DNA from: Flavobacteriales bacterium
Lineage (GTDB): Bacteria > Bacteroidota > Bacteroidia > Flavobacteriales_C > GCA-002722245
Direction of reading: 5' to 3'
DNA length: 64,000 bases
Assembly (NCBI GenBank): GCA_002722245.1
Contig: PBLA01000014.1
Coordinates: 1-64,000 of the forward strand
A program made the translations under genes and the position numbers. Below, piece by piece: positions 1 to 8,552 of the stretch. Position 1 is the stretch's first letter. Each line of letters begins with the position of its first letter. The notes under the pieces are model-generated. The model saw only the letters and a program-made list of their open reading frames with translations, made no database searches and was not told the origin of the DNA.

Positions 1-1
1 T

Positions 2-673
2 GATCCAGAAACAAAAAGAAAAATTATAGGAAGAGTTTTTATTGAGGTGTTTGATGATGAATCAAATAAGATAGATAATGTGAAGTGGCTTGCGCAGGGA
101 ACAATTTATCCTGATGTTATTGAGTCAGTTAGTGTGGATGGTGGGCCGTCTCAAACAATTAAATCTCATCACAATGTAGGTGGTCTTCCAGATTTCATGA
201 AGTTGAAAATTGTGGAGCCCTTAAAATTACTTTTTAAGGATGAGGTAAGAAGGGTTGGTCGTTCGATGAACGTTCCTAATGATATTCTTGCTCGTCATCC
301 ATTTCCTGGACCTGGATTAGCCATTCGAATACTCGGAGCAATTACGCGAGAAAAAGTGGCTATTCTTCAAGAGGTTGATGCTATTTTTATAAATGGATTG
401 AAGGAACATGGTTTGTACGATCGGGTTTGGCAGGCAGGCGCAATATTTCTACCTGTTCAATCTGTGGGTGTAATGGGTGATGAACGAACCTATGAAAATG
501 CTGTTGCGTTAAGAGCCGTTGAAAGTACTGATGGCATGACAGCCGATTGGGTGAATCTACCTTATGATTTCCTTGGAATAATATCAAATGAAATCATTAA
601 TAAAGTGAAAGGAATCAACAGAGTAGTTTACGATATTAGTTCTAAACCTCCGGCAACTATCGAATGGGAATAA
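2..673 (+). CDS. guaA: GMP synthase (glutamine-hydrolysing), C-terminal part
   Basis: This is the C-terminal third of GMP synthase, which converts XMP to GMP with glutamine-derived ammonia in purine synthesis in the cytoplasm. The reading frame is open from base 2, so the start and the glutamine amidotransferase domain lie upstream of the window. What remains is the end of the ATP-pyrophosphatase domain and the dimerisation domain. Visible family motifs are [14 protein letters not shown], the [19 protein letters not shown] stretch, and the terminal KPPATIEWE that ends nearly all GuaA proteins. The next gene follows after 20 bases but has its own promoter-like box. Identity is very secure; only the N-terminus is missing. 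Confidence 0.97.
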   Translation, partial: DPETKRKIIGRVFIEVFDDESNKIDNVKWLAQGTIYPDVIESVSVDGGPSQTIKSHHNVGGLPDFMKLKIVEPLKLLFKDEVRRVGRSMNVPNDILARHPFPGPGLAIRILGAITREKVAILQEVDAIFINGLKEHGLYDRVWQAGAIFLPVQSVGVMGDERTYENAVALRAVESTDGMTADWVNLPYDFLGIISNEIINKVKGINRVVYDISSKPPATIEWE

Positions 674-681
674 TATTTGTA

Positions 682-689
682 TAAATTTG
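682..689 (+). promoter_or_regulatory. Bacteroidetes -7 box upstream of the LysM gene
   Basis: TAAATTTG matches the Bacteroidetes -7 consensus TAnnTTTG. It ends only 4 bases before the ATG at 694, which would put the transcript start at or next to the start codon. No convincing -33 TTG at standard spacing was seen. Confidence 0.5.
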
Positions 690-693
690 ACTT

Positions 694-2328
694 ATGAAAA
701 AAATATTGTCAATATTACTCCTTGCTGTTTTAAGTATCGTGAATGGTCAAAATGAATGTTACCACACGGTAATATCAGGTGATAATCTATACCGCATAGG
801 CATTGAGTATGGTACGAATGAATTGGGCGTTAAGAAATTAAATCCTGGTATAACAAGTGCGCTTAGTTTAGGTCAAAAAGTAAAAGTTCCATGCAATAAT
901 GGGGGTGCTAAAACTATAACTAAACCGTTAAAGAATGTTTCAATTAATAACACAGATGAGTTTAAGGGAAATTATCTTTTCCATACTGTTGTTAAGGGAG
1001 AAACAATATACAGTTTAACTAAGAATTACAATATATCTCAAAAGCGATTTAAAACAGATAATGAAGAGGTCTTAAAAGAAGGGTTGAAATTAGGCAGTGT
1101 TGTTAAAATTTATCAAAGAGATCGAACATCAGAGGATGAAGTGGCAATTGATGGATATTTTTTGAGTGGAAAGCAAGATGGAAATATTAATGTTTTAAGT
1201 GGGGATTCGCTTAAATTGTATGATTCCTCCTTTGTAAATATCGCTGTAATTCTTCCTTTTCACTTTGAAAAAAATGTTGAATTTTTAAAAAAGTTTAAGG
1301 ATGAACAGGAGCCTCAAATCTATAAGAGGACAAGAACTTTTTTAGAGCTCTATCAAGGAATAAAAATGGCGGTAGACTCCATCGTTGAACAAGGGCTTAA
1401 TGCCCAATTATATGTATACGATTCTAAGGAAGATACTAATGTCATTAAAACAATAATAACACAGCCTTCATTTCGAAATATGGATTTAGTGATAGGTCCA
1501 GGTTTAACCCGCACCTTTGTGTTTGCGGCAAAACTATTGCAAAGAGATTCTATTCATATACCAATGGTTTCGCCTTTTAGTAAAAAGGATGCAGTAATTA
1601 ATGGTTTTCCTAATGCTATTCGAATTATTCCTTCAGACAAAAGTCGATATAAAGCAATAGGTGCCTATGTGGGAGAAAATTATTTGAAGGAAAACATCAT
1701 AATAGCCATGCAGGATAAAAATGATGAAAAACACGCCAAGGTAGTTCAAAGAGAAATAATTGCTAAAAGTTTATTGGTTGACTCTGGTCAAACAATTATT
1801 CCTATGATTACTGAGGGAGTTTCACAGCCGATAGAGCGAATAGAAGAAGGGAAGAGGAATATTATTATTTTGGCGAATAAAAAAGAGGCTTTTTCATCTA
1901 AGCTTTCCGCTAAATTAATACCATCAAGTTCCAAGGCTGATCTATTACTTTTTGGACTTGATGATTTAAAAAAGTACAAAAATATCGAGGTTGATTATTG
2001 GGACAGTTTAAATATTCATATTGTTTCTGCTTCAGACGTGAAATTTGGCTATCCACTTACTGATAATTTTATGAAGAACTACTTTAAAAAATATTATGCT
2101 GAGCCATCAAGTTATGCTTTTACGGGTTTTGATTTCACCTTTATTTTATTGAAACAAATGTTACAAAACCGTTCTTCCTATTCCCACGAGAAATTAGTAG
2201 ATCAATATTTTGTTGGAGGGATGAGAGATTACCAATTTACGTTTAATGGAGAACAGAATGGAATTTCCAATAAATCGGTTAATGTTTACAAGTATTCTAA
2301 TTATAAATTCCTCAAACTGAATGAATAG
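694..2328 (+). CDS. LysM-domain protein with periplasmic-binding-protein fold
   Basis: Predicted exported protein of 544 residues. A signal peptide (about residues 1-18) is followed by two LysM peptidoglycan-binding modules. The first is at about 23-66 (HTVISGDNLYRIG) and the second at about 95-138 (HTVVKGETIYSLT). From about residue 170 to the end the sequence resembles a type 1 periplasmic ligand-binding fold, as in amino-acid ABC-transporter binding proteins. No ABC transporter genes are adjacent, so it more likely senses or anchors at the cell wall than feeds a transporter; that is inference. It follows guaA closely, and its last 8 bases overlap hemF, so coupled translation with hemF is likely. 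Confidence 0.8.
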   Translation: MKKILSILLLAVLSIVNGQNECYHTVISGDNLYRIGIEYGTNELGVKKLNPGITSALSLGQKVKVPCNNGGAKTITKPLKNVSINNTDEFKGNYLFHTVVKGETIYSLTKNYNISQKRFKTDNEEVLKEGLKLGSVVKIYQRDRTSEDEVAIDGYFLSGKQDGNINVLSGDSLKLYDSSFVNIAVILPFHFEKNVEFLKKFKDEQEPQIYKRTRTFLELYQGIKMAVDSIVEQGLNAQLYVYDSKEDTNVIKTIITQPSFRNMDLVIGPGLTRTFVFAAKLLQRDSIHIPMVSPFSKKDAVINGFPNAIRIIPSDKSRYKAIGAYVGENYLKENIIIAMQDKNDEKHAKVVQREIIAKSLLVDSGQTIIPMITEGVSQPIERIEEGKRNIIILANKKEAFSSKLSAKLIPSSSKADLLLFGLDDLKKYKNIEVDYWDSLNIHIVSASDVKFGYPLTDNFMKNYFKKYYAEPSSYAFTGFDFTFILLKQMLQNRSSYSHEKLVDQYFVGGMRDYQFTFNGEQNGISNKSVNVYKYSNYKFLKLNE

Positions 2329-3241
2329 CCCCTTTGCCGAAGAAGTAAAGCATTTTTTTATGAATTTGCAGGATGATATTTGTACTGCAATTCAACAGAA
2401 AGACGGTATGGCCAAATTTCATGAAGATGCTTGGGCGCGCGAAGGGGGAGGTGGTGGTAGAACACGTGTTCTTCAAGATGGAGCAATCATTGATAAAGGA
2501 GGTGTGAATTGGTCAGCAGTATATGGAGAGCTCCCAAAAAACATCCAAAAAGCTCTAAACTTATCATCTGACTTTTTCTTTGCTAGTGGTGTTTCCATTG
2601 TAATGCATCCGGTCAATCCTCATGTTCCAATTATTCATATGAATATTAGATATTTTGAAACGAGAAAAAGTAAGGATTCTAAAGAAATTCAAGATGCATG
2701 GTTTGGTGGAGGAATTGATTTGACACCACACTATATCGTAGATGAAGATGCTAAATGGTTTCATGAACAATTAAAAAATGTTTGCGATCAACACGATGGT
2801 TCCTATTATTCTGACCATAAAAAATGGGCTGATGATTACTTTTTTATAAAACATCGAAAAGAAACGAGGGGAATTGGTGGAATATTTTTTGATCGAATGA
2901 AAGCAAATTCAGAAACCTCTTTAATCGATTTATTTAATTATGTTAAAGGAGTAGGAGAAGCCTTCGCACCAATTTATACTACATTGATGTCTAAAAATTC
3001 ATCTAAGCCATATGGAGATCAAGAATTAGAATGGCAAAAGATACGCCGTGGTAGATATGTTGAATTTAATCTGGTTTATGATAAAGGAACCAAATTTGGG
3101 TTAGATACAGATGGAAGAATCGAGAGTATTCTAATGAGTTTACCAAGAATGGCGGGTTGGCCATATGATTTTCAACCCGAAGAAGGATCAAAAGAAGCGG
3201 ATACGTTAAGCAAATTGGTTAAAGGTGTTAATTGGGTTTAG
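2321..3241 (+). CDS. hemF: Oxygen-dependent coproporphyrinogen III oxidase
   Basis: HemF oxidatively decarboxylates coproporphyrinogen III to protoporphyrinogen IX in aerobic haem synthesis. The 306-residue length is normal for the family. Family motifs are visible: the glycine-rich REGGGGGRTRV stretch near residue 40, HMNIRYFE with its conserved histidine, GGGIDLTPHY, and RRGRYVEFNLVYDKGT near the C-terminus. The ATG at 2321 lies inside the last codons of the LysM gene, which suggests translational coupling. Its TAG stop overlaps the TAA stop of the convergent lipoprotein gene within four bases. Very secure identification. Confidence 0.97.
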   Translation: MNSPFAEEVKHFFMNLQDDICTAIQQKDGMAKFHEDAWAREGGGGGRTRVLQDGAIIDKGGVNWSAVYGELPKNIQKALNLSSDFFFASGVSIVMHPVNPHVPIIHMNIRYFETRKSKDSKEIQDAWFGGGIDLTPHYIVDEDAKWFHEQLKNVCDQHDGSYYSDHKKWADDYFFIKHRKETRGIGGIFFDRMKANSETSLIDLFNYVKGVGEAFAPIYTTLMSKNSSKPYGDQELEWQKIRRGRYVEFNLVYDKGTKFGLDTDGRIESILMSLPRMAGWPYDFQPEEGSKEADTLSKLVKGVNWV

Positions 3242-4521
3242 TGTTGAGGTATTACCCAATTGTTCTTTCCGGTAATATTACCTTTAATGAGGTTTTTTAT
3301 TACTAAATCAACCACTGATATTCCCATATTAGTCATGTGATCAAAATCATCAATGCCATCATTGTCGAAGTTTTGACGCGTTCTATGAATGTTAAATTTA
3401 GTGCTGAATTTCCTATTAAAGATTCTTTCTATTTCTTTCTTACCATAAATAAAACCTAGTAATCCTCCCCATGTCGCGGTTGGGTTATCAGAGTCCCATC
3501 CTGCAAGGGTTCCAATTTGTATTGTTTTTTTTATATTTCCTTCCCCATAAAACCAGCTTACTAAACTAGCAGCAAAATTTATACTAGCAGCAAAACATCC
3601 ATTACAATAAAGATTTTTAGAGGTGATGTCATAACCATCTTTTTGATTGACTTGATACCGATTGTAAACAGAGTCTCTCGCTTCTTCCCAGCTTATATCC
3701 GATTTATAAAGGTTCCAAACAAAGTCAAATATTTTTGCAGAGGTTGAAGAATCAGGAAGAAACCTTCGCGCATCTAATGATAATTGATGAGTTTGTTTCT
3801 TAATTTCTATGTTGGGATTAATTCGATATGCTAGAGCATGCATAACGATATAAAATTTGGCGATAAGTTCAGCTTCACCTCGAGCTACCGTTTTTATTGG
3901 GATTTCAGCAAGTTCAATTGCTATTTCGGGATGACTAGGGGAGAATAAACCAAAAATTTCAGTGGTCAATTGCGCATCGATCATTTCGGTGTGCGGATTA
4001 ATTTTAGGTTCGCCAGTTTCAGGAGGTAAAACGCCCTTTTGCATGAGGTCAAAAGCGGCTTGGTTGGATACCCACAAATAATTCTCTTCCTTTTTTTTAA
4101 TGTGTTTTAACCAACCTTTTTGAATTTGCTTAGGTGTTAATTTACTGGTCTTATTTTTAAACATTAAATACTGATACATATATTCAATGTCTGTGTCATC
4201 ATCAGCCTGCCATATTTCATTTGTATCTTTGAAAACAAAATTTATTGTAGAAGAGATGGAGTCTTTTCTTTCTCCCCAAATATTTGGAAGATCTTCTTTA
4301 CCCCAATCATTACGAGTGTAAAAATCACCTGTTTTGATGTTTCCAATATTTCCTATCTTATCCATTTCTGTAATTAAACCTGTCCAATTAGCAATACATT
4401 GACCAAGCCAAAAACCTTCGAGCTTTTCCTTATACTTAGAACGTGAGATTATAATTTTTTCAGGTTTTTCTTGGCAAGAAAAAAGAAACCCAAATAAAAC
4501 TAGAAATGGAATGATTTTCAT
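3238..4521 (-). CDS. ADP-ribosylglycohydrolase-family lipoprotein
   Basis: A 427-residue protein of the ADP-ribosylglycohydrolase (DraG/ARH) family. Known members remove ADP-ribose from proteins or related substrates using a binuclear metal centre. An N-terminal lipoprotein signal ends at Cys16 (GFLFSCQEK), so the enzyme is probably anchored outside the cytoplasm. Candidate metal-binding motifs are DDDTD at residues 107-111 and GWDSDNPTA about 65 residues from the C-terminus; the latter has DN where many homologues have DT. Neighbours give no functional clue. The convergent stop shared with hemF leaves no room for a terminator. The family is fairly secure; the substrate is unknown. Confidence 0.8.
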   Translation of the reverse strand: MKIIPFLVLFGFLFSCQEKPEKIIISRSKYKEKLEGFWLGQCIANWTGLITEMDKIGNIGNIKTGDFYTRNDWGKEDLPNIWGERKDSISSTINFVFKDTNEIWQADDDTDIEYMYQYLMFKNKTSKLTPKQIQKGWLKHIKKKEENYLWVSNQAAFDLMQKGVLPPETGEPKINPHTEMIDAQLTTEIFGLFSPSHPEIAIELAEIPIKTVARGEAELIAKFYIVMHALAYRINPNIEIKKQTHQLSLDARRFLPDSSTSAKIFDFVWNLYKSDISWEEARDSVYNRYQVNQKDGYDITSKNLYCNGCFAASINFAASLVSWFYGEGNIKKTIQIGTLAGWDSDNPTATWGGLLGFIYGKKEIERIFNRKFSTKFNIHRTRQNFDNDGIDDFDHMTNMGISVVDLVIKNLIKGNITGKNNWVIPQH

Positions 4522-4583
4522 GAAAAAGGATTCAAGGTGTAAAAATAAACCTTCTGATTTTTATAAACGACGGGCAGAACCAT

Positions 4584-4591
4584 TAACTTTA
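4584..4591 (+). promoter_or_regulatory. Possible -7 box upstream of recG
   Basis: TAACTTTA is one base off TAnnTTTG. It ends 5 bases before the ATC codon at 4597, the same close spacing as the perfect boxes before the starts at 694 and 11547. It is weak evidence for a leaderless recG message starting at that ATC. Confidence 0.3.
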
Positions 4592-4596
4592 AATTT

Positions 4597-6702
4597 ATCA
4601 AAGATTCTATTTTACATACACCAATTGAGTTTTTAAAAGGAGTAGGTCCTGCAAAAGCAGATTTATTAAAAAATGAACTTGGTATATACACTTGGCAAGA
4701 TTTGATTGAGCATTATCCGTTGAGGTACATAGATCGCTCTCAGTTTTATAAAATCAACGAATTACATCCTGATATTCAGAATATTCAAATCAAGGGAAAG
4801 CTAGTGAATATTGAAGAAATTGCAGGAGGTCGTAAAAGTAGATTAGTCGCTCGTCTAAGAGATGAGACAGGAATAATTGAATTAGTGTGGTTTAAGGGTA
4901 TTAAATATATCAAACCAGCATTGAAGGCAGGTTTAGAATATGTGGTTTTTGGAAAACCCACTATTTTTCAAAATAGATTTAATATTTCACATCCAGAAAT
5001 TGTTCCACTTGTAGAATGGCATAAAAAAGGTCAAAAAGGATTACAGGCTGTGTATCCATCTACTGAAAAATTAAAGGCGCGATATCTTGATTCAAGGGGT
5101 ATTCGAAAACTCATGGAGCATCTTTTGCTTGAGGTAAATGACAAAATAGAAGAAACTCTCCCGGACTATTTAGTTAATCAGTATCGATTAATGACCAGAG
5201 GTAGAGCTTTTCTTGAAATTCATAGACCTCAATCGCATGAAATAATAAATAAAGCAAAAGGGCGATTAAAATTTGATGAGCTTTTCTATATTCAGCTAAA
5301 AATAGTACGAGCTAAAATTGGTAATCAAAAGAAGTTTAGAGGGGTTGTTTTTAAAGAGGTTGGAGCGCATTTTAATAGGCTATACAAGGATATTCTTCCT
5401 TTTGATTTAACAGGGGCTCAAAAACGAGTCCTCAAGGAAATAAGAAAAGACTGTTCTTCGGGATATCATATGAATCGATTAGTGCAAGGCGATGTGGGGA
5501 GTGGTAAAACGTTAGTTGCACTCATGACTATGCTACTTGCTATTGATAATGGTTTTCAAGCTTGTTTAATGGCACCTACGGAGATATTGGCTCAACAACA
5601 TCAAATCGGCATTCAAGAACTGGTAGCGCCTTTAGGTTTAGAAGTAGGTTTGTTAACAGGTTCAGTGAAAACTGCTGATCGTAGAGATATTCATCAAGGA
5701 ATTACATCCGGAAAATTGAAGATTTTAGTGGGGACGCATGCATTGATTGAAGATAAGGTACAATTCAAAAATTTGGCGATCGCCATCATTGATGAACAAC
5801 ATCGGTTTGGAGTGGCTCAACGCTCTAAACTTTGGAAAAAAAGTGCAATTCCGCCTCATATTTTGGTGATGACTGCTACTCCGATACCACGAACTTTGGC
5901 AATGACACTGTACGGAGATTTAGATGTTTCTGTTATTGATGAACTTCCTCCTGGAAGGAAATCAATAGTTACTCGACATTTTAAAGATAATCAACGATTG
6001 CGCGTATTGAGTTTTATGAAGCAACAAATTGATTTAGGAAGACAAGTATATGTTGTTTATCCTTTAATTGAAGAGTCTGAAAAAATGGATTATAAAGATT
6101 TGATGGATGGGTATGAAAGTATTTTAAGATATTTTCCACGTCCAAAGTATCAGTTGAGCATAGTTCATGGTAGAATGAAGTCCGCAGATAAGGATTATGA
6201 AATGCAGCGATTTGCCGAAGGAAAAACACAAATAATGGTTGCCACTACTGTGATAGAAGTAGGAGTTAATGTCCCAAATGCCTCTTTAATGGTTATTGAG
6301 AGTGCTGAGCGATTTGGATTAAGTCAGTTACATCAATTAAGAGGAAGAGTGGGAAGAGGGGCTGCTCAATCTTATTGTATTCTTATGACGGGGCATAAGT
6401 TGAGTAAAGAGAGTAGAAAAAGGATGGAAACTATGGTGAAGACAAATGATGGTTTTGAAATTAGTGAGGTTGATATGAAATTAAGAGGTCCTGGAAATAT
6501 TGAAGGAACCCAGCAAAGTGGACTAATGGAGATGAAAATAGCTAATCTTGTTCAGGATACTCAAATAGTTTCTTTTGCACGATCCAAAGCGCTGGAGATT
6601 TTAGAGGAAGATCCTGATTTAATAGAGCTTAAAAATAGTATCCTTTACGAAAATCTCGAACTACAAAATAAGGGTAAAATAAATTGGGGAAGAATAAGCT
6701 GA
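4597..6702 (+). CDS. recG: ATP-dependent DNA helicase RecG
   Basis: RecG is a superfamily 2 helicase that remodels stalled replication forks and branched DNA. The wedge/OB domain is N-terminal, followed by Walker A GDVGSGKT, the DEQHRFGV box and the C-terminal RVGRG motif. The start is unusual. The first ATG/GTG/TTG codon is TTG at 4702, but the frame is open back to 4567 and encodes the conserved RecG N-terminus TPIEFLKGVGPAKADLL before that TTG. No ATG, GTG or TTG occurs in this extension. I place the start at ATC 4597 (701 residues, close to the family length); ATT 4609 or 4582 are alternatives, as is a sequence error. The stop lies 3 bases from the convergent porin stop. Confidence 0.93.
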   Translation: MKDSILHTPIEFLKGVGPAKADLLKNELGIYTWQDLIEHYPLRYIDRSQFYKINELHPDIQNIQIKGKLVNIEEIAGGRKSRLVARLRDETGIIELVWFKGIKYIKPALKAGLEYVVFGKPTIFQNRFNISHPEIVPLVEWHKKGQKGLQAVYPSTEKLKARYLDSRGIRKLMEHLLLEVNDKIEETLPDYLVNQYRLMTRGRAFLEIHRPQSHEIINKAKGRLKFDELFYIQLKIVRAKIGNQKKFRGVVFKEVGAHFNRLYKDILPFDLTGAQKRVLKEIRKDCSSGYHMNRLVQGDVGSGKTLVALMTMLLAIDNGFQACLMAPTEILAQQHQIGIQELVAPLGLEVGLLTGSVKTADRRDIHQGITSGKLKILVGTHALIEDKVQFKNLAIAIIDEQHRFGVAQRSKLWKKSAIPPHILVMTATPIPRTLAMTLYGDLDVSVIDELPPGRKSIVTRHFKDNQRLRVLSFMKQQIDLGRQVYVVYPLIEESEKMDYKDLMDGYESILRYFPRPKYQLSIVHGRMKSADKDYEMQRFAEGKTQIMVATTVIEVGVNVPNASLMVIESAERFGLSQLHQLRGRVGRGAAQSYCILMTGHKLSKESRKRMETMVKTNDGFEISEVDMKLRGPGNIEGTQQSGLMEMKIANLVQDTQIVSFARSKALEILEEDPDLIELKNSILYENLELQNKGKINWGRIS

Positions 6703-6705
6703 CAA

Positions 6706-8085
6706 TTAAAAATTTACATTCATGATAAGATTTATCTGATGGAAATTTGTTCGATTAAATGCGGCAGTTTCGGTTAAACTATTTTTATCAGTATCTCTTT
6801 TATAAATGTAAAGAAGGTCTAATTCAAGTCCTTTTAATTTCCCCAGAAAATTATAATCTATTTCAAAAACGGTATGAAAGTAATCTCGAATACCATATTT
6901 ATTGTATTGATAATTAAGCGCTCCTGGTGTGTTTACGTAACTACATATTAAATCAAATTCAAGTTCTTTTTTAGCATGTGGGTTATATTTAAAACTAATA
7001 TTTGATATGGATGATTTACCCAATCCATCAACACGAGATCTACTCACTGAAGTATACAATTCCTCTCTTCCTAGTTCTTTTGGAAATAAAAATCTTCCTT
7101 TTCCTAAAATATAGGTGTTCGAAATTGCAACAGCCAATTCTTTATTTTTTCGCTCTAATAGGGAGCTTACAACGCCAGTTGATCCATCGGGATCAATATA
7201 TTGATTGTTTACGTTTAAATTTGATTGTTTTTGATGAGCGAGTTGATGAAGACCAATAACCCCGAGTTTCCAGCTTTTATTTTTTAGTTCAATTTGTCCC
7301 CAGTTTAAATTAAATACGCGATCCAGATAAAAATTCCAGTAACTGAACATAAGATTTTCAGTTTCAAATTTCAACTCTTGCGCACTCAAGAAATGTGTAT
7401 TAAGGAATTCGTGATAATCTGCAGTTTCTCCTGTTTTACTTACTCCATTTGTATTTAATCCAATCGCTTCGTTCATGCCAAACCACTCCACAGTTGAACG
7501 AGGTGATGTGCCATGAATAATAATTGATTGACCAGAGATAAACTTGTTGATTTTTAAATTTCCATGAAATCCTTCAAAAGCAAAAGGTTTCATCCTGCTA
7601 TCTCTTTGGTTAAGAAGTGGGGTTGAGTTGATCGGAATTCTTCCATAACGTATAAAAGAATTCTTCCATTGATAATGAATAAATAACTCCTCTAATCGAT
7701 CAAGATCCGTTTTATTATTTCGATCCAATACGTCGTAAAGCTCAATCTCCCATTTAGAGGCTTCGTCAGTACGAGATTCTTTTTTGTTAAGATCAGATGA
7801 AAACGTTTGAAACGTAAAGATTCCTTTCATTTCAAACATAAATCCTTTAAAGGAAAGTGATTCATAATGCAATGACATTCCGAATGCATTCGTCCAGTAA
7901 TCTCTCAATGAACCTTCATTAATAGTATTCATAAAGAAATTCCTAAAATGACCACTTACATGGCCTCTTGAGAAATGTTCGGCTAAATTAAACGTGTCTT
8001 TTGGTACATTCAATGTAGAGTCATTGTTTGCACCTGCAGTGATGCCGATTATGAAAAACAGAAAAAGTAAAAAAGTACCTCTCAT
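6706..8085 (-). CDS. Outer-membrane porin (OprD-like)
   Basis: Predicted beta-barrel outer-membrane protein of 459 residues. It has a cleavable signal peptide (about residues 1-18), alternating hydrophobic/aromatic strands throughout, and a C-terminal phenylalanine (LIMNVNF) typical of barrels inserted by BamA. Patterns such as the FEGFHG segment and repeated YGIRDYFHTV-like strands resemble the OprD-like porins common in Bacteroidetes. The substrate cannot be read from sequence. A perfect -7 box lies upstream on the minus strand. The 3' end abuts recG. Barrel nature is likely; the family name is less certain. Confidence 0.65.
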   Translation of the reverse strand: MRGTFLLFLFFIIGITAGANNDSTLNVPKDTFNLAEHFSRGHVSGHFRNFFMNTINEGSLRDYWTNAFGMSLHYESLSFKGFMFEMKGIFTFQTFSSDLNKKESRTDEASKWEIELYDVLDRNNKTDLDRLEELFIHYQWKNSFIRYGRIPINSTPLLNQRDSRMKPFAFEGFHGNLKINKFISGQSIIIHGTSPRSTVEWFGMNEAIGLNTNGVSKTGETADYHEFLNTHFLSAQELKFETENLMFSYWNFYLDRVFNLNWGQIELKNKSWKLGVIGLHQLAHQKQSNLNVNNQYIDPDGSTGVVSSLLERKNKELAVAISNTYILGKGRFLFPKELGREELYTSVSRSRVDGLGKSSISNISFKYNPHAKKELEFDLICSYVNTPGALNYQYNKYGIRDYFHTVFEIDYNFLGKLKGLELDLLYIYKRDTDKNSLTETAAFNRTNFHQINLIMNVNF

Positions 8086-8107
8086 GAAGAGCGTGTTTTT
8101 TTGATTG

Positions 8108-8115
8108 CAAATTTA
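8108..8115 (-). promoter_or_regulatory. -7 box for the porin gene
   Basis: On the minus strand this reads TAAATTTG, a perfect TAnnTTTG match, 22 bases before the porin ATG at 8085. Confidence 0.5.
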
Positions 8116-8206
8116 ATGAAACTCTGGGAAGGACAAATAGTAGGTGTTGTCCGTAAACTCATTATGGTTTTAGGAGGTATGTTTATGTTAATTAAAGCAA
8201 TACACA

Positions 8207-8506
8207 ATGACTTATTCGTTTCGTAAAATTAAGGAGTATATCTATGTTCAATCAATGGAGGATTTTATTAGCCTAATCAATAAAATTTCACCTCAGTTTT
8301 TTTGGATGAAATTTCATAAATCTAAAAGCACATATTTAAAAGAAATAAAAAGGCTTTTTACACAAATTGATCATGATTTTCACTTTGTTTGGATTTTGAA
8401 ACAAGAAAAGTATGCCTTTCAATTAAAATGGAAGGAAAGCGTCCTTAAGGCTCATTTGAACATTTTAAAAGAGGGGGTTTTTGACGAAAATTATATCCAA
8501 AAGTAA
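8207..8506 (+). CDS. Small hypothetical protein (99 residues)
   Basis: I do not recognise this protein. It is basic and aromatic-rich, with no signal peptide, membrane helix or known motif (it begins MTYSFRKIKEYIYVQ). It lies between the divergent porin promoter and the patatin gene and ends 46 bases before the patatin ATG, so the two could share a transcript. Its base composition resembles neighbouring genes. It could be a lineage-specific gene or a chance open frame. Confidence 0.45.
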   Translation: MTYSFRKIKEYIYVQSMEDFISLINKISPQFFWMKFHKSKSTYLKEIKRLFTQIDHDFHFVWILKQEKYAFQLKWKESVLKAHLNILKEGVFDENYIQK

Positions 8507-8552
8507 TGTTGAATGTATTTTAAAATTCTTTTGTATTAACTATCTTAATAAT

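Noticed and set aside
4520-4636. ATG at 4520 as the start of recG
   Set aside because: That frame is different from recG and stops before reaching the conserved helicase sequence.
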